From positions 21,181,984 through 21,245,983 of the forward strand of contig NC_092564.1 in assembly GCF_037975245.1 (NCBI RefSeq): 64,000 nucleotides of DNA, given 5' to 3'. The DNA comes from Apostichopus japonicus (Eukaryota; Echinodermata; Holothuroidea; Aspidochirotida; Stichopodidae). The notes beneath the pieces were generated by a model, which saw only the letters and a list, made by a program, of their open reading frames with translations, was not told the DNA's origin and did not search any database. Numbering within the stretch: the first letter of the stretch is position 1; each line of letters opens with the position of its first letter. The translations under genes and the position numbers were made by a program. Positions 49,501-59,175 of the stretch are shown one piece after another.

Positions 49501-52500
49501 GTAATGACCATAATAAAAAACAGTATGAGGCTTACATCAAATAACTAAGGTTTGAGCAGTGAAAAAAGTGTTCGGGGATTGTCCAAAAAATTGAACTTCT
49601 TGATGATTTCCTTCATTTTTTGTTGTACGAATTATGTTCTTCAAAGTATCGGCTTTTCTCAAATTCCACTGGGCCCTAGGCTAGGCTTAACTAGTTACAA
49701 CTGATTACCTCAATTGTACAGTGGCCGTGAAATCCATGATTTTGAGAAACCTCTCGATTTTACCACCATCGAAGGTTGCACTTTCTTCAAAAATTATTGG
49801 GTACATAATTTGGTATATGTAACATATGGGTGATACTTAGTATGTTCCTTAACTGCATCATCCCTGCCCTAGAGAAATTTCTCGGCTACGGTTCGCATTG
49901 GCAGAGTCAGACTGACATCAATTGAATATTAGCGCCTTTACAGCATATGAATATATGCATATGGCTGCCACGAAAACACTATTAGTTTTAGTCACGGTCA
50001 GTTGTTTTAACTGCAAACTTTGTCAATTCATCTTAGAGCAGAGTTAACTATCAGGTTATTTAGTTAAAAGGGTTGGCGTATATCACAACCACTGAAACTG
50101 TATGTTTTTACAGTATGTTTTTATACTTATTTCTAAGAACTCTTTTGGTCCTTGACGAAGATGATAGGCAGATTGTTCATGTGAGTGATAAATATCCCCG
50201 CCGGCCCCCTCTCCCCCCCAAAAATAATATTAAGCGCGCTAGGAAAAAGCACTGTATAATTTGGTAATTCACTATGTCGTCGAATATAATTTGTTGAAAA
50301 AAAAAAGCTTCCCCTTTGTTACATTAACATAGCTTTTGTAGTTAGTAGTCTATGTAGCCTTGAAGCAGATAACTTATGCTCAGTTGCTTACTTGCTTAAA
50401 CAGAGTGATTAATAAGTTTGTGAAGTGAGGGCCAGTGGGTACAAAATTTTGAAAAAAGTTCGGAACAAAAGTGCAGTCGCAAAATCATGCAATGACAAGT
50501 AGCGCGGGGGGGGGGGGGGGGGACAAGGCAGCAGTTGGAATTTTCTGGCTTCAAAACCCTTCCAGTTGGAATTTCAGCCACTACATCCCCCAATCATCAG
50601 GCCTTAGCTACGTCCCTGCATGAAACTATTTACTTCAAATCGAGCCTTGAAAACCTTTTGAACATACTGTACATGATTTCTCAAGTAGGGATGAATCTCA
50701 TACCCCATATAAGCAGTTTACACAAAAACCAAATGTTTCAGATTATCAAGTGGAGTTTTTCCTCTTCATGCATCATCTCTTGCTCTAACAGTTGATTCAA
50801 AATGCCTGCAACTAGTACAAAATTTTCCATCAAATGCTCTGCATACTATTTAGTATTTTGGACAAAATAATGATTTGTACCTGTAAATGCCTTAAAGACC
50901 AACTATGGAGACTTTTCGATGAACATAAAATCCCACCATTTTGCATGTATGTAATCCTTAACTCACTCCAATTACATTGCTGTAATTAACTTTCCCAATT
51001 TCGGACGTTAAATATGTGAAAAATGGGAAGAAAATTCAGCTTTTTATGAAACCTATTTCAGACATTCCTAAAACATTCCGAAGACATCAGGTGACCATGT
51101 GACGTCACTGTTTGTATACCTCAATCACAACAATACTTTTAGTGTGTAAAGTTGTATACTTGAGCTGCCAAAAACATCAACGATATTACTCCTTTTCCCC
51201 CGAAATGCCACAATTCTGTGTTGTTAGAGGTTGCAGTTATACCTCACCCAACAAAAGCATCAGCTTTTTTAGATTTCCGAGTAAAAGAACCGACGTAAAA
51301 CGCCGCAGACTTTGGATCAATTTTGTGAGATCCACACGGAAAGATTTTTCAGCACCCGGAGTATCTCATGCCTATGAGTCCACATGCATGACCCTGCCTC
51401 TGTGTATGCTGCAAATGTCACATTCTGCGAAAATGATATACTGTCGATAGCTGTGTCGGACATAGCTAATTTGAAATTGACCCTTTCAAGTCTCCTCGTA
51501 AACAAGCTCTGGACGTCCTTACATGTAACATTATATCACGCAATTGACAGTATAATATTTACTGTAAGAGATGACCGATATATACCGTGCCTAGGGTAGC
51601 ATTGTTAGTACATGTAGTGAGTTACAACTCACAGCATGTGTAAATAGTCATGTTAGGATTTCATTGCATTTATCTATTTCATTTGTTGTATTCCAGTATC
51701 GTGAGTTCGTGGTACATTGTGTTATATTGTCCGTTATGTTTATTCCGGCATCTGCATGGTCCAAGGAGTTGAATAAAAACGGTTCTATATAGCGATCGGA
51801 CAGTTTATTTCGTTAGTACTGTCTTGTGATTGTGGGATGTTACTGGTCAAGGCCTGTCTCAACTAGACCTAACTCTATGGAATTACACAGAGTCACGGTA
51901 GTATTTCGCCCAGGATTGAACGAGAAACGTGGATTTGGATATTCACTGCTAAATTTGGTTTATTGAAAGGATACTTTTTCTGTGTTTGTACTTTTGGATA
52001 TTTAAACGAGTATGTACTATGTTCAGCTGAAGCTTAGTCATGTATATGCTACCCTGGTCGATTCGGGTCAGCGTCTTCTCGTAGTTGTTCGATTATGTTT
52101 AGTGTCTTTTTGGTAATTCGTTGACAGTAACGTAAGCCATTTTCCCGTCACATATCACGCATGAGGCATCTTTTAGGTCTATTCTTCTGTTCAGTTTACG
52201 GTATCTTGCGATCAAATTGTATTACGGAATCGCCAAGCTGCTTGCATGTTCTACAGTATATTGTGCCGTACGGACCTATTGACGCTCCGCTATGTCAAAG
52301 ATGCTTCCATTTGAGTGGAAATTTTGCTAATAAAATAACCAATTTAACTAATTTTTCTTCTTAAAATTGTCTTAAAACTATTTGTTTACCTTCATGTGTT
52401 CTTGTTTTAAGCTAACAGCTTTTCAAACGCTCGAAATTGGAAGTCAAATACAGTACAATTGTTCGCTATCTGTGTATAAACAGTGCCTATATCAGCGTTT

Positions 52501-53152
52501 GATTTTCGCGGTATACAAACAATGACGTCACACGGTGACCAGAGGCTCCTTTGGGTCAATCTCAGTTTTCAGACATTCCAGAGGTTCATGTCACGTGACT
52601 ACCCAAAATGTCCATTTTCGTGGTCTTTTTTGATGGGTTATAGTAGGTTTTCGAAGATTATTTTTTACACATGTTGATTATGGGTATGTTAACTCCCAAA
52701 TTAATGGAAAATCCCCCAAAACAATTTTGTCTCCATAGTTGGTCTTTAATATCAAATCTTTAAATTGTATACTATTTTGCATTGCAGAAGGTCTTCCAGG
52801 ATACCTAAATACAAAAACCATCTGTCAGTTATGGAAACCAGTTGATATTGCGAGACACAAAGAAGAGGAAGGAGCTTATGGTATGGGATGGAAAATAGTA
52901 CAAAAACCTCAGAAATATGGAAAATGTCAGCAGTCCAAGTTCTTTGTCTCACATTCTGGTGGCGCTGTTGGGGCCAGCAGTATTCTATTAATAGCTGCTG
53001 ATAATAACAACAAGTCCTCCCCATTTGGAGAAAACAGTTTACCACCCAGAGGGGTATCGGTTGCAATTATGGTTAATATGGATGGTGTCTCACTGCACAA
53101 AACAGCAGAGAAAATAGCAGTTTTGTTCAAAGATACCGTACAGCAGTCTTAA
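37223..53152 (+). CDS. LACTB: LACTB, serine beta-lactamase-like protein, mitochondrial (whole gene, 7 exons)
   Basis: Exons 37223-37582, 39530-39596, 41373-41563, 43880-44249, 47645-47810, 48314-48474 and 52788-53152 join in consistent phases (0,1,0,1,2,1) to about 559 codons; human LACTB is 547. LACTB descends from bacterial class C beta-lactamase/penicillin-binding proteins and in vertebrates is a filament-forming protein of the mitochondrial intermembrane space linked to phospholipid metabolism. The active-site S-x-x-K is SISK (about residues 165-168), a YST replaces the usual Y-x-N (about 335-337), and HSGG (about 494-497) takes the K-T/S-G place. All seven exons are intact. An alternative start is ATG 37259. 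Introns make up about 90 percent of the span and hold several transposons. Confidence 0.93.
37677..38759. mobile_element. hAT MITE in LACTB intron 1
   Basis: Element 37685-38751 has ends TAGACCTAAGTCGGGTA and (inverted) TAGGCCTGAGTTGGGTA and perfect 8-bp duplications CTGTTGTT (37677-37684, 38752-38759). Multiple GGGTACCCGAA palindromes lie near both ends. No transposase. It begins about 100 bp after the exon 1 donor. Confidence 0.85.
39530..39596 (+). CDS. LACTB: LACTB exon 2
   Basis: 67 bp between AACTAACAG and GTAAGT, reading DEHGCPGIVAAVSINGHHIW and SD. It encodes the first beta-strand hairpin of the beta-lactamase fold (PGIVxxVSxxGxxxWS). It starts in phase 0 and ends in phase 1. Confidence 0.9.
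41373..41563 (+). CDS. LACTB: LACTB exon 3 with the SxxK nucleophile motif
   Basis: After TATTGTTTCAG the exon reads IGLSDVENRFPMTTDHVIRI then ASISK, where the Ser is the predicted acyl nucleophile and Lys the general base, followed by the long helix LTVTALAKLWERKKLDIDKP. It ends ENKK at GTAAGG in phase 0. Adjacent degenerate repeats of AAGGCACAAGGATG follow the donor in the intron. Confidence 0.92.
42821..43845 (+). pseudogene. LINE reverse-transcriptase fragment in LACTB intron 3
   Basis: Broken frames show the RT core: GTPQGMVLASILFTLYT, then KVADDTALLG (the ADD catalytic box), then a YLG segment and a 100-codon tail frame (43214-43516). The sequence ends in a TTATCTTACCTTATC-like 3' tail with TAG/TAA stops in between. 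The tail region resembles those LINEs with RSGR and SFIP motifs (43570-43640). At least four disruptions; dead copy in sense orientation relative to LACTB. Confidence 0.75.
43880..44249 (+). CDS. LACTB: LACTB exon 4 with the family-specific charged linker
   Basis: After GATTTTAG the exon reads VTITTRQLLSHLSGIRHYEK, the conserved strand and helix after the nucleophile region. A roughly 85-residue Ser/Lys/Glu/Asp-rich linker without bacterial counterpart follows, ending FKDDPLVNKPG at a GTGAAA donor in phase 1. Vertebrate LACTB has a linker of similar kind at the same place. Linker sequence is poorly conserved and presumably flexible. Confidence 0.9.
44490..45240 (+). repeat. AGGTCA-family array in LACTB intron 4, first block
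   Basis: About five decayed units (GTAAACACGATATCTC, AGTACAAGA, GGTCAAAGGTCAT). One perfect AGGTCAAAGGTCA is at 44701-44713. Confidence 0.75.
46255..47370 (+). repeat. AGGTCA-family array in LACTB intron 4, second block
   Basis: About eight units of roughly 140 bp. AGGTCAAAGGTCA is at 46367-46379 and GGGTCAAAGGTCA at 47341-47353; others have one or two changes. A GT-rich stretch (46655-46695) lies between units. Confidence 0.8.
47645..47810 (+). CDS. LACTB: LACTB exon 5
   Basis: After TTTGTAATCTTTAG the exon reads TKFLYSTHAWTLVSAVIESA, containing the YST active-site motif, then a helix and LGLHHTLPDQ, ending RS in phase 2 at GTAAAA. The intron after it carries two imperfect duplicates of the exon's tail (CACCATACCCTACCAGA near 47915 and 47985). 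Confidence 0.9.
48314..48474 (+). CDS. LACTB: LACTB exon 6
   Basis: The acceptor TCTCCCAAG is followed by LYQRSKKTKKLENAPYVDVS, NKWAGGGFMSTVDDLITFAD and AMLYSYQF, ending in phase 1 at GTAGGT. KWAGGG(F)xSTVxDL is the most conserved block of the family. Confidence 0.92.
48675..50626. mobile_element. hAT element in LACTB intron 6
   Basis: Element 48683-50618 begins CAGGGACGTCGCTAGAG and ends CCTTAGCTACGTCCCTG, with perfect 8-bp duplications CATGAAAC (48675-48682, 50619-50626). A 43-bp hairpin lies at 48761-48803. No transposase exon seen; non-autonomous. Confidence 0.88.
50892..52749 (+). mobile_element. second Kolobok-like element, in LACTB intron 6
   Basis: Element 50896-52745 lies between TTAA sites (50892-50895, 52746-52749), with inverted ends AGACCAACTATGGAGAC and its complement. 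A THAP-type exon lies about 300 bp inside the left end in the same orientation. TTAA duplication plus a THAP domain fits Kolobok. At 1.85 kb it is too short for a full transposase. Confidence 0.75.
51205..51450 (+). CDS. THAP-like N-terminal exon of the intron-6 Kolobok-like element
   Basis: ATG 51205 opens MPQFCVVRGCSYTSPNKSIS, then FFRFPSKRTDVKRRRLWINF. The start MPxxC-x4-C, FFRFPS and the W at the expected distance are the first two-thirds of a THAP domain. The final C-x2-H pair is not clear (a STCM follows), so the finger may be broken or split by an intron. The frame closes at 51448-51450. The element sits in sense orientation inside LACTB, so the exon could be included in aberrant transcripts. 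Confidence 0.55.
   Translation: MPQFCVVRGCSYTSPNKSISFFRFPSKRTDVKRRRLWINFVRSTRKDFSAPGVSHAYESTCMTLPLCMLQMSHSAKMIYCR
52788..53152 (+). CDS. LACTB: LACTB exon 7 (terminal)
   Basis: After TTGCATTGCAG the exon reads EGLPGYLNTKTICQLWKPVD, then YGMGWKIVQK, then SHSGGAVGASSILLI, the last active-site strand, PPRGVSVAIMVNMDGVSL and ends KDTVQQS at TAA. A 14-residue Asn/Ser-rich loop (DNNNKSS) lies between the two last strands, as in vertebrate LACTB. Confidence 0.92.
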
Positions 53153-53287
53153 TGTTTAGTGCCTTGGAAGTTAAGCATGCTAATAGGTGCTAAAACTATA
53201 CAAAAATGCCCCTTGGAGGTTGTGTCCCTCCAATTGTGTGTTTTTTAAAAGGACTATACGATTAGATGATAACATATCAGCGTGGCA

Positions 53288-53293
53288 ATAAAA
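53288..53293 (+). terminator. LACTB: likely LACTB polyadenylation signal
   Basis: AATAAA about 135 bp after the stop codon, the first in the 3' region. A second AATAAA at about 53680 could give a longer 3' UTR. Confidence 0.5.
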
Positions 53294-53849
53294 TGCTTCT
53301 TGATATTTCCATATGGATTATGATGTGTTTACTTTCAATGATGTTTGAGAATAATACTGATGACTTTTAATAGATCAGGAAATGAGGTAAACGCTGTTGT
53401 CAACAATCAGTATTGACTGTAAATATGAGATGTATTGTTGAAATTACACATACTCCTACTTGTGATTAGGCATGTCATATATTGTCAATGTCAATAATGT
53501 CATGAATATTCAATTTTTAAACCTATTTGGCCATGTATTAATGGTTCTACAGGAGTATTTGATGTGGTATTGCTGAAAAAGTAAAATGTCATGCAAAATA
53601 TTGGAATTGATGCTCTAAAAGACTAAAACAAATGTGCATTGCAGTGTTTGTATGAACATTGTTATTTGTTACATGATGAAATAAAGGCACATCAACTTTG
53701 ACCTTTCACCACTGATAAAATACACTAATGAACATAGAAACAAAGTGTCATCTCTCAGTATTCATTCGGATGTCTTTTATAAAAGGCAGAAACCTCTGTT
53801 TGAACCAGATGATTTTTTATTCCTTCTGGAGGCAGAAGAAATCTAAGTG

Positions 53850-54290
53850 GTTGTGATGGTTTGTGTACATGTGTGTGACACTTCCTTGTAAACACCATAA
53901 CTCAAAAAGTTCATGTTGGATGAACTTCATAGATACCAGAACTCTATTTCTTTTCGGTGAAGTTCAATGGTCATTATGGGTCAACAGAGGTCAGTCTGAA
54001 AACTTTGAAAACACCACAACTCAAAAAGTGCATCTTTATTTAACTTTATATATGGTATGTAGCTTAGTGAGTCCAAGAACCGTTTTGAAGTTGGTGGAGG
54101 TACAACATTTTAGTTAGTCTAAAAATCTTGTAAACATGATAACTCAAGAAATACATCTTTCTTGAACTTCATACTTAGTTTGTAGATCCAGCTTGTTGAG
54201 TGCAAGAACCCTTTTGAAATTGGTAGAGGTCAACAAGTGTTAAAGACTGAAAACCTTTTAAACATGATAACTCCAAAAGTTAAGCTACAT
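53850..54290 (+). repeat. AGGTCA-family array downstream of LACTB
   Basis: Four decayed units with CTTGTAAACA(C/T)(C/G)ATAACTCA and GGTCAACAGAGGTCA motifs. No perfect direct repeat with 1-bp spacing here. Confidence 0.65.
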
Positions 54291-55006
54291 TCAATCTGGG
54301 AATTCTCTAAGTCTATGATTTTCTTTTGGTCAACATAGTTTGGCCAACTTCAGTTCACTGCAGTTTATGTATGTGAAGAGGCTGTATAAGTCTTCAACAA
54401 AACATAGTCACCCAGGAACTGAAATCATTTCAACAAGTTGATAGTCTTGCTTTAAGCACACTCAGGCAGTATCAGTATTCACCTCTGATCTTCAAGGGGT
54501 CAACAGATTATCTCAAATGGAGCAAAACTGGCCATTTTCTCTGTGATTCATACTGGATGAGTTTTGCTTTAGCAGTAAGTTGTGAAATATTTCACTATGA
54601 ATAAACAACAACTATTCATTAATAAAAATTATTAATGGGATGGCTGGTGTCAGAGCTGATTTGCTAGCTCAAAATTTGTAAAAGACAATTTCTATATTTA
54701 TATATGTCTAAAGAAGACTGTTCTTTCTGGATATTGAAACATTCTGGAATAAAAATGCTATCCTGTAATGTCCTTACCAGCAGGGGCATGAATCCATAGT
54801 CACAGGACAGAAATTATACATACAAGTAAACGTAGATACATACGCACATACATACTCCCATACAAACATACATACATACAATATATACATAACTTTGAGC
54901 TCCACAATAAATCTGTTACAGAAAGATGCTCCTGGTATTAAATTAACTTAATTGCTTTCTACCCACAATCTTTTTTCTCTATTCCACCTCATTAATATTG
55001 TAATAT
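54291..55006. other. gene-free stretch with (CATA)n
   Basis: CATA-type microsatellite at about 54835-54895. A TGGATATTGAAACATTCTGG segment near 54730 resembles tails of Penelope-like elements but is too short to call. No exon. Confidence 0.4.
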
Positions 55007-55467
55007 TGTGACGAGCCCTGCTCCTCCGATAGTAATACTATATCGGGACTCGCGATAGAAAGGTACTGGGGTTATCTTGATGCCGTATTTTATGCATTAC
55101 TCTACCGAAAATCCCACTGCGCACAATCAGAAGGCAGCCAATAACCTGACCATCCTGTATTAGCTAACGATATAAATATCAGTCTAGAAAGCACTGATCT
55201 GCCCTGATTGGTTGGGAGTTTGGAAGTCCACCCCTTTCTATGGAAACTTCCATACCACGTGAGAAGAACCTTCTCGAATATTCCACAGACACAGTGGAAT
55301 CTATTTTGGGAAAAGGCCCTGTGACATGATTCAATAAGATAATTAAAACTTCTCGTGGAAAACTGAATCCATGACCTAGATAAATATATAAGGGGCCTGT
55401 ACGGTGTCTCGATGGAGTTTTTCGGTAACATCAAAACATCAAAGAGGCAGTATTACTATTTCATAAC
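55007..55467 (+). repeat. possible solo LTR
   Basis: The segment starts TGTGACGAGCCC and has a TATA-like AAATATATAAGG at 55383 with a start-like region after it. AATAT occurs immediately before the start and again at about the right end (55467), consistent with a 5-bp duplication, but the end lacks a clean CA. No internal retroelement follows. Confidence 0.35.
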
Positions 55468-55473
55468 AATATG

Positions 55474-55477
<4 letters not shown>

Positions 55478-55562
<85 letters not shown>
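55478..55562. repeat. (TA)n microsatellite
   Basis: About 40 TA units, interrupted by TATG. It directly borders the DIRS left end. Confidence 0.95.
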
Positions 55563-55566
<4 letters not shown>

Positions 55567-55578
55567 ACGAAAATCCAC

Positions 55579-55740
55579 ATTTACTTCGCTCCTCGTTTAC
55601 CTGTCTCCTCACAACCTTAGCACTTCATTCTACTGTGCCTATAATAATATAAAATAATAACACTGTGCGCCCTCTCACTGTGCCCCCTCCCCCGGTCACT
55701 CCTCCTTTTTCATTCTACCATTAACTCCTCCTTTTTCATT
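55579..55740 (+). repeat. DIRS left inverted terminal repeat
   Basis: Starts ATTTACTTCGCTCCTCG and runs through CACTTCATTCTACTGTGCC and CCGGTCACTCCTCCTTT. A 25-bp segment (CTCCTCCTTTTTCATTC) is duplicated at its inner edge. Its inverse is at the right end. Confidence 0.85.
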
Positions 55741-56039
55741 CTACCATTAAAGTGTCTACACGCAAAAATTCTTGTGGAAAGTTTCCCTTGAATTTTGTCT
55801 TGGATTTCTTTAAACGATCGTTGGAATTTTCTTTCATTCGGATTCTGTGGAGTTTTGCAGTCATTTCCAGACCGATAAGTATCCTTTTTGTTGAAAGGGA
55901 GGGTTTTGGGGACTGTTTTCTCAGTGCGTTTCCGCCTTCGGGCGTTTTTTGTGCGGGGGTAGCAGTTCCGCGAACTGCTTAGGTTCCCGCCATTTTCCTC
56001 CCCCACGCTATAGGCGTGTTGTTTTCGTGTTTTTACTTT

Positions 56040-57230
56040 TTAGCTCACACCAGCATGCTGGTGTGAGCTATTGTTACAGTGTCTATCACTCTATCATTCT
56101 ATCACTCTATCCGTCAACAATTGGTAAAACCGCTCCCACTCGCACAGTGTTTGATGGAATTTCATGAAACTTGGACACAAGGACCATTAGGTATAGGTCC
56201 ATCAGAGATGGTCCGAAATTTGGGGTCAAAGGTCACCTGTGGGCCGTAATGGGCCATTTTGTGGAAATGCGCAAAATGCTTCTTCTCCTACAGATTCCAT
56301 GGTACAATGTTGAGGGTTTGTCACGATAGTACTATGGAAGTTTTACCTTCAGGGTGTTCATGAATTTGAGATCAAAGATCAACTAGGGGTCTTTTGTGGC
56401 CCGGGCCGTGGCCCTATATTTTTAAATTGCTCCTGTTCGTACAGTGTATGGCCAGTTATAATGAAACTTGGTCACAACGTTCCTTGGGATGAGAGTTACG
56501 AGGGGTGTTCAGAAAATTGAGGTCAAATGTCATTTAGGGGGTCATCGGGGTCATTCTTTGTAATATTTTCAAATATCTCAATCTCCTCAAGATTTTGATG
56601 GATCATATTCAAAGTTGAACTGATGATTGTTGGATTGTGTACGAATAAGGTGATGCCTAATAATTTTTGGTCAAAAGTTAATTAATTACAATTAATCCCC
56701 ATATTGTTTAAAAAAATCTGAGCCTTCACCTTTTGCCAAAGCTCCTTTAATTTGTCTCCCAGTCTCTGCAGTGTTTGTTTACATTTGTGGTTAAGCTCTG
56801 CAGAGGCTGTAAGTGGAATTAAAGCAGGACTGGGAGTTGTTATTAACTGTTGAACTGTAAGCATGAGAGCCCAATAGCCAATCAGCACTTGCCGATTCTT
56901 AGAAGTCTTTGAGCCTGAGATATGTAGGCAGCCAGCCAAAATTTTGGCAAGGAGTGCTTCAGGTCTGCTCAGGTAGAGGGGAGAAAGTTTAATAGGGTAG
57001 GTCAGTGGTATTGTTTGAGAGAAAGGGGAAAATAGGATTTAAAGGGGCAAAATAGGAATTATAGTCAGGATTCTGCTAACGGAGGGAGGGGGGGGGGTTA
57101 TCCCTCATGGGGCCAAAATTGGTGGAATCTGAAAAATGGCCTGAAATTTGGTGGGCCATAAAGTTTTGTGGGCCCTACATTTTTAAGCTCGAAAAGGTAT
57201 GAGCTTCTGCACCATTGGTGCTCTAGTTTC
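56040..57230. repeat. interspersed repeat inserted between DIRS left end and ORF1
   Basis: Begins with a perfect 28-bp palindrome (AGCTCACACCAGCA and its complement, 56042-56069) and ends near GCACCATTGGTGCTCTAG. It contains GGGTCAAAGGTCA at 56223-56235 and repeated CATGAAACTTGG and GGTCAAA segments. A minus-strand frame at 56682-56939 has no motif. The repeat family resembles AGCTCACC-palindrome repeats common in marine invertebrates (from memory). Insertion borders are approximate. Confidence 0.5.
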
Positions 57231-57438
57231 ATGTTCATAGCATGTTGTTTTTCGTGTATTTTCATGTTCATAGCATGTTTACTCGTTATTCATTATTCCT
57301 CTTCTATATATATCGCTCTCTCATGTTCTTTTCAGCTTGTGTTGATTGTTGTTAGGCCACTTCGTAGCGTTTGTGTTTACCGTTGCTAGGTTACGCTACG
57401 TTCCACCTATTCTCTGGAGAGAGAGAGGAAGAGGGTGA

Positions 57439-59175
57439 GGTAGAGAGAGAGGTGGAGGAGAGTGGCCAGAAGAGGACCGAAGGAGAGAGAGAGAGGAGAG
57501 AGAGAAAGAGGTGGAGAGAGTACCCCTAACGGTCCCGGCGACGTCCGGTGTAGTTACGGCCAAAGGGAAGGGCAGGAGCAAAGGGAAGGCTCCTGCCAAG
57601 AAAAGACCTCTCAAGAAGAGGCACGGCTCGGCCGGGCTAGAGGTTACGCCTCAGTCTGGACCGGAGCAAGACAGACCCACGGAGCGCGGGCCGCCGGCCA
57701 CAGAGAGCTCGGGTCCGAAAGAGAGTGCGATCGAAGGGTCATTGAGACGGAGCCGGTCCCATAGCAGGGAGCCGGAGAGGGAGCCGGAAAGACGGGTCCC
57801 TACTGAAATCCCGACCCGGGAAAGCAGGGGGAGAGAGACCTCCCGCAGATCTAGAAGAGATAGATCAAAATCCCAGAGACGGAAGGAGAGGAGAAAATAC
57901 TCCCCGACCTCCGACGAGTCCTCAGAGTCGTCTGACGACGGCTACAGGAGAGCGAAGAGGAGGCGCCGGTCCCCGAGACGGCGACAGGAGGAGGAGCCAG
58001 CATGGCTGGCTCAACTTACCGGCCTGCTACGTCCCCTGATAGAGCAGAGAGCAACCATGGTGACCGACAAGGTACCAGGCTCCACCGGCTCCGGCCCTAC
58101 CACGGCCCCACATCCGGTCTCGGATCCAGACGCCCTGGACTGCAGAGCGTCGGTAAATCTATCCGGCTTGGAGGACGAGGGGGATCTTATGGATCCCACA
58201 GAACCCCTCGACTACGATCCTAGGGAAGATAGCTTTGGTCGAAGCTACGAACCAGAGGAGGCTCCCATGACAGGAGGAGCGCTCCCCCAAGAGTTAATGG
58301 CACGGGCGGCCGACATCTTCAGACGGCACCTGGGGTTCGAGGAACCTGAGACCCAGCCACAGAAGGCAGGCCGGGTGTCTAAACTCACGGCAACCGGCGA
58401 GACGTCATCGAAACCAAAGACCACCATGCCCGTTGACGCGACATGTTATGACAGGTTCGAGGCCATAGCCGATAAGAACAGGTGGACTGCCTTCCCAGAC
58501 AGGGCAGTCAGGGTACCAGACGAGGCCTGGAGGGCACAATTCAAATGCCCAACCATTCCCCAGGAGGCCAAAGAAAGACTGAAGGCCGAGCATGGGGCCT
58601 CATCTTCCCAAACCTTTAAGACTCCTGGCCAGAGAAAGTTGGAGGAACTTCTGGTCGAGGTGGACACAGCGGCCCGCTCCAGCATGAAGTTCGCCTCAGT
58701 CCTAATGTTGTCAGCCGAAGTCCTTATGCGGCACCACCAGCAACTCCCTGAGGACGACAACCAGGTGTCCAGGGATGAAGCGGGCCAGCTCCTCCTACTG
58801 CTGGGACCCCTCGTCAGGCTCGCATACGACCAGTTTGCGAGAGTCGCAACACGTTCCGTAAAAGTCCGCAGGGAGAACGTCGTCTCCGCCATTCGCTGGC
58901 CATCAACCGAGGCAAGGAACAGAATGCTAGCTCTGCCAGTCCTCGGTGAGGACCTCTTCGGAGGCAACTTCCAGAAAAAGCTACAGGAAGAGGTAGCCCG
59001 GAGAGAGACCCTGGCTAAATCGGAGTTTAGACCCTCGGCTACACAAAGACCGAGACCCTTCCGACCGAGGGAGAACAAGCCAACCAGGGGAGCAAGAGCC
59101 GCACCCGCCAGCAATGGGAATTCATTGGCGGGGACAAGTGGGTGTTGGACACAGTCGAACACGGATATCAAATAG
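57439..59175 (+). CDS. DIRS ORF1, SR-rich Gag-like protein
   Basis: Open from 57439 to TAG/TAA at 59175 with no ATG in the first 200 codons; GTG at 57511 is in frame. The N-terminal third is rich in Arg, Glu and Ser (RSRSHSREPE, RSRRDRSKSQRRKERR, TSDESSESSDDG), typical of nucleic-acid-binding Gag-like proteins of DIRS elements; the C-terminal half has a folded region (TCYDRFEAIADKNRWTAF, LGPLVRLAYDQFARVATR). It overlaps the RT frame at its end in the -1 register, so frameshifting or splicing would be needed. Lack of an ATG suggests that the 5' end is spliced, degraded or displaced by the repeat insertion upstream. Confidence 0.7.
   Translation, partial: GRERGGGEWPEEDRRREREEREKEVERVPLTVPATSGVVTAKGKGRSKGKAPAKKRPLKKRHGSAGLEVTPQSGPEQDRPTERGPPATESSGPKESAIEGSLRRSRSHSREPEREPERRVPTEIPTRESRGRETSRRSRRDRSKSQRRKERRKYSPTSDESSESSDDGYRRAKRRRRSPRRRQEEEPAWLAQLTGLLRPLIEQRATMVTDKVPGSTGSGPTTAPHPVSDPDALDCRASVNLSGLEDEGDLMDPTEPLDYDPREDSFGRSYEPEEAPMTGGALPQELMARAADIFRRHLGFEEPETQPQKAGRVSKLTATGETSSKPKTTMPVDATCYDRFEAIADKNRWTAFPDRAVRVPDEAWRAQFKCPTIPQEAKERLKAEHGASSSQTFKTPGQRKLEELLVEVDTAARSSMKFASVLMLSAEVLMRHHQQLPEDDNQVSRDEAGQLLLLLGPLVRLAYDQFARVATRSVKVRRENVVSAIRWPSTEARNRMLALPVLGEDLFGGNFQKKLQEEVARRETLAKSEFRPSATQRPRPFRPRENKPTRGARAAPASNGNSLAGTSGCWTQSNTDIK

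Noticed and set aside
55102-55434. 110-aa minus-strand frame
   Set aside because: Lies across the LTR-like sequence; no retroelement or host motif.
58446-59171. 241-aa minus-strand frame opposite the DIRS Gag-like ORF
   Set aside because: Antisense shadow of a GC-rich coding ORF; no motif.
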